This document shows positions 1-6,028 of a stretch of DNA of 13,057 nt, one piece after another (within the stretch, counting starts at the first letter, position 1; each line of letters begins with the position of its first letter). The notes beneath the pieces were generated by a model that was not told the origin of the DNA, did no database searches, and saw only the letters and a program-made list of their open reading frames with translations. The DNA is from Patescibacteria group bacterium. GTDB taxonomy: Bacteria > Patescibacteriota > Minisyncoccia > Phycocordibacterales > UBA9973. The position numbers and the translations under genes were made by a program. The DNA lies in the NCBI GenBank assembly GCA_030916575.1, contig JAUPWJ010000065.1, forward strand, positions 1 to 13,057. The letters are read 5' to 3'.

Positions 1-228
1 AGCTCCTATGTATATGTGGCTTGTTTCATTCCAAGTATTTAAACTGGAATCTGTGCCCCATTCAAACCATGAAGTTGTGTGATTGCCTCCAGGGTTAACC
101 GAACCGTTTAATACAGCTTCATTAGTATTAATATTTACAGAAGAAGCAGCATTAGCAGTATTTACTAAAGTAGTAAAAAGTCCCAGAATGAAAAACACTA
201 TTATTAATTTTTGAATATTTTTTTTCAT
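1..228 (-). CDS. Secreted Fn3-like surface protein, N-terminal 76 residues (truncated by window edge)
   Basis: The reading frame opens with ATG at 226-228 and stays open to base 1, giving 76 codons. It starts MKKNIQKLIIVFFILGLF, a typical Sec signal peptide with likely cleavage after an Ala-Asn-Ala stretch near residue 27. The next 50 residues (for example EAVLNGSVNPGG and TSWFEWGTDSS) match the first Fn3-like domain of the upstream gene, where the equivalent words are SAKLNAVVNPNG and NAWFETSTS, so the two are paralogues. It begins 18 bases after the stop of that gene on the same strand and has no strong ribosome binding site, so it is probably the second gene of the same operon. The expected role is a secreted or cell-surface structural or adhesive protein. 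The rest of the protein is outside the window and its full architecture cannot be judged. Confidence 0.8.
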   Translation of the reverse strand, partial: MKKNIQKLIIVFFILGLFTTLVNTANAASSVNINTNEAVLNGSVNPGGNHTTSWFEWGTDSSLNTWNETSHIYIGA

Positions 229-246
229 ATTTTTTCTTAGATTTTT

Positions 247-3054
247 TTAGAGGTGTGTTTGTGTTCCTGTGTATGTAGGAGGATTTCTGTGATCTTCGTA
301 ATGATTATTCACAACTTTTTGAGGGCGAGTATTGTTGTAGCCTGCACGAGCAGCTAGGATAATAAGTAAGATTAACAATAGTAACAATAACCATCCAAGT
401 AGGGAATTTGGCCAGAAACCATTTCCGAATATTGCAGAAGCTCCAAGTACTGTGCCAGTGTCAATTGTGTTTTTTGAGTAAGCAAATACTTCTTCTTGGT
501 TTTCGTTTCTAACAATAGTGTATGCAAGGTTTGCAGCTACAACTACTACTTTTCCTAACTCAGCATCAGCAGTTACTTCAGCAGTAACTATTACACTTCC
601 AGATTCTCCTACATTTAAGTCTCCGATATTTACAACCACTGTATTATTCTCTTCAGAGAAGTAGCCACGAGAAGTGTCTACAAAACGAAGTTCCTTCGGA
701 AGATGTATTTGTAAAATGACATTGTATAAATCTTCTTTAGAAATATTTCGGTAGTCAATAGTGTAATCTAATACTTCACCAATACGTATTACTTCATCAT
801 CTCTATCTACATCTAAGAATACTAGTGAATGACGGGCAGTACCAGAATATTCATTTGATACTACTGTAGTCGTATTTCGTACAACTGTTGTACTAGAACC
901 CGCTACACTTCCACCTGTATTTGTTCTAAAAGTTGAGATATCACCACGAGACGTTCCGTATTGATTTACAACTACTGCTCTATAGAAGTAAGTTGTGGAA
1001 GGGGAAAGTCCAAATAAGCTGAAAGAATAAGGATTACTTCCTGATATACCTATTGTATTGCTTGGTGTAGATGCTCCTAGGAATGAACTTGTACCCCATT
1101 CAAAATAACCAGTTGAGATTACATTTCCATTTATAATTCCTAAACCATTTAGTCGAGCACTAGATGAGCCGATATTTGTAGCTAATGTTGTGACCGCTTG
1201 TGGAGCACAATTAACATTTGCACAAGTATTATTATTTGTTTCAGTATCTTCAGTCCTAAATGAACGAATAGAGCCGTAATCTGTACCACTATCATTTCTA
1301 GCTACTGCTCGGAAATAATAAGTAGTGTCCCTACGAAGTCCAGTAATTCGTTCACTAAAGTCGTCGCCTTCATCATTCTCACGTACATCTTCTTCGTTAG
1401 TTTCATCTCCATCGCCATCTTCTACATCATTTCTGTCGTCACCATATTCGAACCAGATTTCTGCTCTGTCGTCATTACCAATATCTACGAATTCAAGATT
1501 TAGTGTTGCAGAGGTTGGAGCTACGTTAGTCGCAGATTTTGTAGTAACTTCAAGGTCGTCATTATTATCATTGTTGTCATCATTACCTACAGATACAGTT
1601 ACAGAGTCCGATGTAGAGCCTGTAGAATTGTGACAAGTAATTAAATAAGTAGTATTTTGAGATAGACTTCCAGTGTAAAAAGTTCCAGAAAGTCCTTTTG
1701 ATCCAGCCCAACTATTTGAGCCTTCAGTACCGTTACAAGAAGTTGTACTTGTACTTGTCCAGTAAAGAGTTGTTGCATTATTAAGGTCAACAGTACTTGG
1801 ACTTGCCCAAAGACTTACTGTCGGTGCGGGTGTTTGTGGAGGAGGATTATAAGGTTGTCCTGATACATAAATTGTTACAGAGTCGGAAGTAGAGCCAGAA
1901 CTATTTGTACAAGTAATATTATAAGAAGTTGTAGAAGTTAAATTTCCAGTGTAGAAAGTTCCACTTGTATTCTTAGGTCCTGACCAACCATTACTTCCGC
2001 CAGTTGCATTACAAGTTGTTGCATTTGTTGAAGACCAAGAAAGCATACTTGTGCCGTTGTAGGCTACACTCATTGGGTTCGCAGTAAGGTTTACAGTAGG
2101 ACTTGGAGTAGGAGGAGGGTTGTAAGGTTGTGAACCAACATTTACAGTTACAGAATCTACAGCAGAGCCAGAACTATTTGTACAAGTTATGTTGTAAGTT
2201 TTATCACTAGTTAAATTTCCAGTGTAGAAAGTTCCACTTGTATTCTTAGGTCCTGACCAACCATTACTTCCGCCAGTTGCATTACAAGTTGTTGCATTTG
2301 TTGAAGACCAAGAAATTACTGAAGAACCGTTATAAGCAACATTCATTGGATTTGCAGTTATACTTACAGTAGGATATTGAACTGGAGGAGGAGGATTATA
2401 AGGCTCCGGTGCTACATAGACAGTTACAGAGTCAGAATCAGACCCAGAACCGTTTGTACAAGTTATAGAGTAAGTAGTTGTATTATAAAGTGCGCCAGTA
2501 TTGAAAGATCCACCGTTTGGGTTTTTATATCCTGACCAACCATTTGAGCCACCAGAACCATTACAAGCAGTTGCATTGTAAGCATCCCAGTTTAAAGTTG
2601 TAGAGCCACCATAAGATAGGTTTGTATTATTTGCATATAAATCTACAGAAGGAAGTTGTTGCGGAGGAGGTGGTGGGGGAGGAGTGCTACCTGATGTTGT
2701 GAAAAATACCCAACTTGAAACTGTATTACCAATTGCATTTTGAGCTTCAACATGAAATTGATATGAAGTGTTTGGAGTAAGTCCAGTTAATGTATAAGGA
2801 GTCATTGTGACGTTTGAACTTCCATTACCAACATTCTGATATCCGAGTGCTCCACTTGTAGATGTTTCAAACCAAGCATTGGTATTTGAACCATTAGGAT
2901 TTACCACTGCATTTAGTTTTGCAGAAGTAGAAGTTATGTTTGTTGCAGTTACTGAGTTAAAATAAGGTGCTCCGACAGCTTGCACGTTACTTCCTAAAGC
3001 AAAAAAACCTAAAACAAACGACAAGACTATTAATTTTTTTGTAATATTTTTCAT
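247..3054 (-). CDS. Large modular surface protein: Fn3-like domains, four Cys-paired Ig-like repeats, DUF11-like domain, C-terminal TM anchor
   Basis: This is a 935-aa exported protein with no recognised enzymatic motif. In order: signal peptide 1-26 (cleavage after VQA); Fn3-like domain about 28-120; polyproline linker 124-134; four tandem repeats of about 90 residues at 135-222, 227-313, 319-405 and 412-490, separated by Pro-rich linkers. Each repeat has two Cys 34-35 residues apart (164/199, 257/291, 348/382, 440/474), probably one disulfide each. A second Fn3-like domain (500-602) carries a very acidic insert at about 540-566. A third lies at 615-712, followed by a DUF11-like beta domain at about 740-865, a Leu/Ile-rich transmembrane helix at 883-903 and a short cytoplasmic tail. 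I chose the ATG at 3054 because an AAGGGGGTGA ribosome binding site lies about 11 bases upstream. An in-frame GTG at 3069 (+5 aa) overlaps that site. The likely role is adhesion or cell-surface structure; this is inference. Confidence 0.88.
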   Translation of the reverse strand: MKNITKKLIVLSFVLGFFALGSNVQAVGAPYFNSVTATNITSTSAKLNAVVNPNGSNTNAWFETSTSGALGYQNVGNGSSNVTMTPYTLTGLTPNTSYQFHVEAQNAIGNTVSSWVFFTTSGSTPPPPPPPQQLPSVDLYANNTNLSYGGSTTLNWDAYNATACNGSGGSNGWSGYKNPNGGSFNTGALYNTTTYSITCTNGSGSDSDSVTVYVAPEPYNPPPPVQYPTVSITANPMNVAYNGSSVISWSSTNATTCNATGGSNGWSGPKNTSGTFYTGNLTSDKTYNITCTNSSGSAVDSVTVNVGSQPYNPPPTPSPTVNLTANPMSVAYNGTSMLSWSSTNATTCNATGGSNGWSGPKNTSGTFYTGNLTSTTSYNITCTNSSGSTSDSVTIYVSGQPYNPPPQTPAPTVSLWASPSTVDLNNATTLYWTSTSTTSCNGTEGSNSWAGSKGLSGTFYTGSLSQNTTYLITCHNSTGSTSDSVTVSVGNDDNNDNNDDLEVTTKSATNVAPTSATLNLEFVDIGNDDRAEIWFEYGDDRNDVEDGDGDETNEEDVRENDEGDDFSERITGLRRDTTYYFRAVARNDSGTDYGSIRSFRTEDTETNNNTCANVNCAPQAVTTLATNIGSSSARLNGLGIINGNVISTGYFEWGTSSFLGASTPSNTIGISGSNPYSFSLFGLSPSTTYFYRAVVVNQYGTSRGDISTFRTNTGGSVAGSSTTVVRNTTTVVSNEYSGTARHSLVFLDVDRDDEVIRIGEVLDYTIDYRNISKEDLYNVILQIHLPKELRFVDTSRGYFSEENNTVVVNIGDLNVGESGSVIVTAEVTADAELGKVVVVAANLAYTIVRNENQEEVFAYSKNTIDTGTVLGASAIFGNGFWPNSLLGWLLLLLLILLIILAARAGYNNTRPQKVVNNHYEDHRNPPTYTGTQTHL
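1936..2042. repeat. 107-bp exact direct repeat, copy 1
   Basis: This stretch is identical base for base to 2209-2315, with an offset of 273 bp (91 codons). It encodes matching parts of the third and second Ig-like repeats of the surface protein. Perfect identity including third codon positions implies a recent duplication or gene conversion. The outer repeats (first and fourth) are much more diverged. Confidence 0.95.
2209..2315. repeat. 107-bp exact direct repeat, copy 2
   Basis: Exact copy of 1936-2042. The pair is a substrate for slippage or recombination that would remove or add one 91-codon module in frame. Confidence 0.95.
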
Positions 3055-3128
3055 AATTTTTCTTCTCACCCCCTTCCGGAGATATGCTTAATTTATAATA
3101 CTTTTTTGATAAAAAATTTGACATATAT

Positions 3129-3157
3129 ATACTATCATATTCCAGTAAAAAAGTCAA
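3129..3157 (-). promoter_or_regulatory. Sigma70-type promoter of the surface-protein operon
   Basis: On the minus strand, TTGACT (3157-3152) and TAGTAT (3134-3129) are separated by exactly 17 bases. Transcription would start near 3122, giving an untranslated leader of roughly 68 nt that contains the AAGGGGGTGA ribosome binding site. Confidence 0.7.
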
Positions 3158-3188
3158 GACCCTATTATATTTTTATAAGAGACCATCC

Positions 3189-3216
3189 TTGACTTTTTGT
3201 GTGTATGTGATATACT
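3189..3216 (+). promoter_or_regulatory. Sigma70-type promoter for the 668-aa secreted protein gene
   Basis: TTGACT (3189-3194) and TATACT (3211-3216) are 16 bases apart. The start would be near 3223, giving a leader of about 127 nt that contains the 3259-3311 hairpin. Its -35 box lies inside an 11-bp inverted repeat with the -35 box of the divergent promoter (3148-3158 against 3188-3198). Confidence 0.55.
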
Positions 3217-3258
3217 ATATTGTGTGTTTTGTTCGTTGAAAATGGTTTTTTAGTAACG

Positions 3259-3311
3259 GAATTGCCTCCTTGGATGTTAAATAGAAATTTTTAATTTCAA
3301 GGAGGCAATTC
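3259..3311 (+). promoter_or_regulatory. Leader hairpin pairing a perfect Shine-Dalgarno with an anti-SD
   Basis: Arms 3259-3272 (GAATTGCCTCCTTG) and 3298-3311 (CAAGGAGGCAATTC) are perfect 14-bp complements around a 25-base AT-rich loop. The 3' arm contains AAGGAGG and the 5' arm contains CCTCCTT. No U-tract follows directly, so it is not a standard terminator. The nearest annotated start (3350) is about 44 bases past the SD core, too far for normal use. It lies between the plus-strand promoter and the gene, so it would be in the transcript. Function is unknown. Confidence 0.6.
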
Positions 3312-3349
3312 TGTCTACTTTTTATATAACCTTAATAAATTCATAAGTC

Positions 3350-5356
3350 ATGAGAGTACTTTTCTTTTTCTTTGCACTCGTGTTTTTCACTCTTACAGTG
3401 AACGCACAGAATCCTATTTACCTTCAGACCAGCGTTAATGCTGACTCAAGAACAAATATGGATATGATTACAATATCTGTTCCAGACAACCGTGATACTC
3501 TGTGCCATACATTCGTATGGAATACAGGCGACACATCTGATCAGATTACCGTACCATTTATTACAGATGGTGTGGAGTATTATTCTGTTACAATCACGAA
3601 CCAGTATGGAGAGGAAGAATTTCTCACCATCAGTTCTGATTGTTTTCTGAATATGAGTGTTACCCCAAATGAGATTTGTGCCGGGGGCATAGCGAATGTT
3701 TTCGTTACAAATAATATCGGTAGTGTTCTCCCTACTGGAGGAGACTATACTTTTATTTGGAGCGATGGTGGTCCTAATACAGCTACACGTCAATTCTCAC
3801 CATTAGTAACTACTACTTATTCTGTAACAGTTACTCATGTAAGCGGATGCGGTACTAGCATGGACCGTACTGTTGTGGTGACACCATCACAACCGGTTTT
3901 TATTCTAGGATCGGATAGTTTGTGTGTTGGGGAAAATGCAGTTTACTATGTCACTGATCAATTTGGTCAACCAATTTCAGGAGCACAGTACTTGTGGTCA
4001 AATAATGGAACTCAAAGTTCTACAATGATTACAGCTGGGAGCAGTTCGTTTTCTTTGAGCGTAACCGTTACGCAAAATGGCACTTGTACTAGTACTACTT
4101 ACCAAGGTGTTACAGTGACTCCAAAGCCTACGCTTTTTATTGAAACAATTGAAGCACCAGGTCAGACGGTCTTACTGGCTCATGGAAACGGAAGTTTCTT
4201 ATGGTCAAACAACAGTACACAGGACTATGTGAAAGTAACCCAACCAAGTTGGCTGATGGTTACTATTACAGACGCGAATGGTTGTACCAACTCCGCTAAC
4301 GTAGACGTCAACAGCATCTTTGCTTGTCCACCTTCAGAAATTATAACAGTGATTGAGTATATTACTGTTACTGATACAGATACAATCTATATCAATTGTG
4401 GAGGGGAGTGCGTGCTGAATACAGCAACGATTTCCCAACAAGGAGAATGTGGCAGTGTTAATCTAGAAGCCTTTTCCAACGGAATTGGTGCACTGCTCTA
4501 CAATTGGAGCAACGGACAAGTGACCAAGAAAATTACTGTGACGCAGTCAGGTGATTACACTGTTACTGTTACCGACGTTGCGGGTTGCACTGCAACATCA
4601 AGTATTTGGGTGACTGTAAATCCAACTGCAACTTCTGCATTTGAATTCAGTATGAATAAGCTTGTAGGAGTTTTTACAAATCATTCTACAGGTCCTATTC
4701 TTGGTTACCTTTGGAGTTTCGGTGATGGGGAAACGAGCACGGAGACAAACCCTACTCATGAATATCAGAATAGCGGTACGTACCCTGTGTCTTTAACGGT
4801 TTATACTAATTGTGGAAACTTTGTTACCACAAAAACCATTACTGCACAGTGCATGACTTTGAATGCCTACGCCCAGGATTATACTGTCTGTATTAATCAA
4901 CCAGTGAAACTGTCAGCTTCAGTAGTGGAGCAACAATTCATTGTTTGGGATTGGCAACCAGATGCAAACATTCCGAATGATAACACCCAAAGTGAAGCTA
5001 CTGCTTTCATTAACCAAAACACTTTATTCAAAGTAACCGCCAGAGATATATTCAATGGATGTGTTGCCACAAAAGAGTTTTGGGTGTTTCTTGACTGCAC
5101 AACGGCAAATGGTGAGCCAGATCCTCATGTGTCTGTTGCAATTTACCCAAACCCATCGTCTGATTTCTTTCGCATTACCCTTACTCCGGGTCAATACGAT
5201 GTAAATCTTACTGATATGGAAGGTAGGTCAATAGAAGGATTTTCTGTGACTGGTGATTTCGAAATCGCCGCACATAAACTTCCTGCAGGGATTTACAACC
5301 TCCAGATTACTGGAGATGAATTCCATACTACTGAGCGACTCGTCGTTCAGAGGTAA
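3350..5356 (+). CDS. Secreted Ig/PKD-repeat protein with a Bacteroidota-type T9SS C-terminal sorting domain
   Basis: This 668-aa protein is exported: signal peptide 1-20 (MRVLFFFFALVFFTLTVNAQ) followed by several beta-sandwich repeats of about 80-90 residues. These carry words such as GGDYTFIWSDGG, YLWSNNGT, SFLWSNNST and LYNWSNGQ, and end in YSVTVT or YTVTVTD. A clear PKD domain at 426-500 has WSFGDGETS and the following GTYPVSLTVY. The last 75 residues (594-668) fit the type IX secretion sorting domain: VAIYPNPSSD, then VNLTDMEGRSI, LPAGIYNLQI and a basic end, VVQR. In Bacteroidota this signal routes proteins across the outer membrane. The gene lacks a nearby ribosome binding site and has an AT-rich upstream, as is usual in Bacteroidota. 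It has its own promoter and terminator. The neighbours look patescibacterial, so transfer or an assembly chimera is possible. No catalytic domain is seen. Confidence 0.87.
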   Translation: MRVLFFFFALVFFTLTVNAQNPIYLQTSVNADSRTNMDMITISVPDNRDTLCHTFVWNTGDTSDQITVPFITDGVEYYSVTITNQYGEEEFLTISSDCFLNMSVTPNEICAGGIANVFVTNNIGSVLPTGGDYTFIWSDGGPNTATRQFSPLVTTTYSVTVTHVSGCGTSMDRTVVVTPSQPVFILGSDSLCVGENAVYYVTDQFGQPISGAQYLWSNNGTQSSTMITAGSSSFSLSVTVTQNGTCTSTTYQGVTVTPKPTLFIETIEAPGQTVLLAHGNGSFLWSNNSTQDYVKVTQPSWLMVTITDANGCTNSANVDVNSIFACPPSEIITVIEYITVTDTDTIYINCGGECVLNTATISQQGECGSVNLEAFSNGIGALLYNWSNGQVTKKITVTQSGDYTVTVTDVAGCTATSSIWVTVNPTATSAFEFSMNKLVGVFTNHSTGPILGYLWSFGDGETSTETNPTHEYQNSGTYPVSLTVYTNCGNFVTTKTITAQCMTLNAYAQDYTVCINQPVKLSASVVEQQFIVWDWQPDANIPNDNTQSEATAFINQNTLFKVTARDIFNGCVATKEFWVFLDCTTANGEPDPHVSVAIYPNPSSDFFRITLTPGQYDVNLTDMEGRSIEGFSVTGDFEIAAHKLPAGIYNLQITGDEFHTTERLVVQR

Positions 5357-5378
5357 AGTGTGTTCGAGTATATTGTTG

Positions 5379-5421
5379 GAACCTGAATTTTGCATACGCA
5401 AAATTCAGGTTCTTTTTTTTT
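5379..5421 (+). terminator. Rho-independent terminator of the 668-aa protein gene
   Basis: A perfect 15-bp stem (5379-5393 with 5398-5412) has the four-base loop ATAC and is followed by nine T residues (5413-5421). It begins 22 bases after the stop codon. Confidence 0.92.
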
Positions 5422-5510
5422 ACCAATTTTCCATTTTCCAATATCGAGTACGATATTTTATCTTCACTCGGACAATATCTAAATAAATTTACATTTACTC
5501 CTCGTTAGAT

Positions 5511-5540
5511 AAAATAGAAAAACCCTCGCTTTCGCGAGGG
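5511..5540 (-). terminator. Rho-independent terminator of rnpB
   Basis: CCCTCGC (5523-5529) pairs with GCGAGGG (5534-5540) around a four-base loop that reads GAAA on the minus strand. On the minus strand it is followed by TTTTTCTATTTT. It lies about 13 bases after the end of the RNase P RNA. The 5422-5510 stretch between this and the preceding terminator holds no gene that I can see. Confidence 0.85.
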
Positions 5541-5552
5541 CATTTCATTTTT

Positions 5553-5846
5553 TACAGGTGTCTATAAGCCGAATTTTGTTTCTTAACCTAAGTTAAGATG
5601 ACGACAATTTATCTAGGCTTGTAATTGCTCACAAGCTCAAGCGATTCTCTCACGACCAAAGTCGGAGCACGATCTTGCATACATGTAAGGATTTAGCCGT
5701 TTCAGCCGGACTTAACCGGGTCGTTTCTGTTCGCACCTCTAGGTCGCCCTAGGTGGGAATTACCCACTACACTTTTAGCCGAAGCTAATGAATGTTCGGA
5801 CTTTCCTCACCACGCTTTCGCGGGCGTAGCCGTCCAACACCTGTAT
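5553..5846 (-). ncRNA. rnpB: RNase P RNA (bacterial type)
   Basis: This is the catalytic RNA that trims tRNA 5' ends. On the minus strand the ends pair as helix P1: ACAGGTGT at 5844-5837 with ACACCTGT at 5561-5554. The universally conserved GAGGAAAGTCCGAAC lies at 5808-5794 after a P3 stem capped by GAAA. The central GTGCGAACAGAAAC is at 5736-5723, and the 3' conserved ACAAAATTCGGCTTATAG at 5579-5562, where ACAGAA-GGCTTAT is usual. The molecule is about 290 nt, short compared with the roughly 375 nt of E. coli, so some peripheral helices are probably missing; I did not fold it fully. It has its own promoter (5851-5879) and terminator (5511-5540). Confidence 0.95.
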
Positions 5847-5850
5847 TTAC

Positions 5851-5879
5851 AATATACAATATTTGTGGTTTACTTGCAA
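5851..5879 (-). promoter_or_regulatory. rnpB promoter
   Basis: On the minus strand, TTGCAA (5879-5874) and TATATT (5856-5851) are spaced by 17 bases. The predicted start is close to 5844, at the first bases of helix P1. Confidence 0.75.
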
Positions 5880-5902
5880 TTTTTTTAGAAGTATGATATA
5901 CT
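5874..5902 (+). promoter_or_regulatory. Divergent promoter sharing the palindromic -35 box of rnpB
   Basis: TTGCAA at 5874-5879 is its own reverse complement. On the plus strand it is followed after exactly 17 bases by TATACT (5897-5902). The predicted start is near 5909. Confidence 0.55.
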
Positions 5903-5908
5903 CTATTT

Positions 5909-5990
5909 GTGAGTGTAAGGGATAAACTTACATTTAATCGTAATCAACATAAGTGCCGCAAAAGCCCCCGCAAGGGGGCTTTTGTTTTGT
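5909..5990 (+). ncRNA. Candidate small RNA (about 80 nt) divergent from rnpB
   Basis: A plausible promoter (5874-5902) and an intrinsic terminator (5959-5990) bracket about 80 bases without a convincing gene. Near the 5' end a 6-bp stem TGTAAG/CTTACA closes a GGATAAA loop, followed by an unpaired AU-rich stretch and the terminator hairpin. The following gene at 6029 seems to have its own promoter after this terminator, so the RNA may be independent rather than its leader. An attenuator leader for the 6029 gene is the alternative. I do not recognise the family. Confidence 0.4.
5959..5990 (+). terminator. Intrinsic terminator upstream of the AAA+ gene
   Basis: CAAAAGCCCCC (5959-5969) pairs with GGGGGCTTTTG (5974-5984) around a GCAA tetraloop, followed by TTTTGT. 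It lies 39 bases before the next start codon, so it would end any transcript coming from the divergent rnpB promoter. Confidence 0.8.
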
Positions 5991-5994
5991 AGTC

Positions 5995-6022
5995 TTTAAA
6001 TATGGTTTAAATATGTTAAAAT
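5995..6022 (+). promoter_or_regulatory. Promoter giving a leaderless mRNA for the AAA+ gene
   Basis: The -10 box TAAAAT (6017-6022) has a weak -35, TTTAAA (5995-6000), 16 bases upstream. The predicted start falls on the A of the ATG at 6029. There is no Shine-Dalgarno sequence. Confidence 0.55.
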
Positions 6023-6028
6023 ACCTAC

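Noticed and set aside
1325..1633. Plus-strand Ser-rich open frame of 102 codons
   Set aside because: It is antisense to the Asp/Asn-rich part of the surface protein; Ser/Leu richness is the expected complement of those codons.
3259..3311. Terminator or transposon inverted repeats
   Set aside because: No U-tract follows directly, no transposase is nearby, and no target-site duplication was seen around the 668-aa gene.
3350..5356. GC skew as proof of horizontal transfer
   Set aside because: Hand counts of a few lines give about 45% GC here, but the surface-protein gene has lines of 35-43%, so composition alone does not decide.
5454..5516. Ten-base inverted repeat TATTTTATCT/AGATAAAATA
   Set aside because: It is AT-rich with a loop of more than 40 bases, and is likely to arise by chance at this base composition.
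5909..6028. Riboswitch controlling the AAA+ gene
   Set aside because: No known aptamer core was recognised, and a separate promoter appears after the terminator. An attenuator is not fully excluded.
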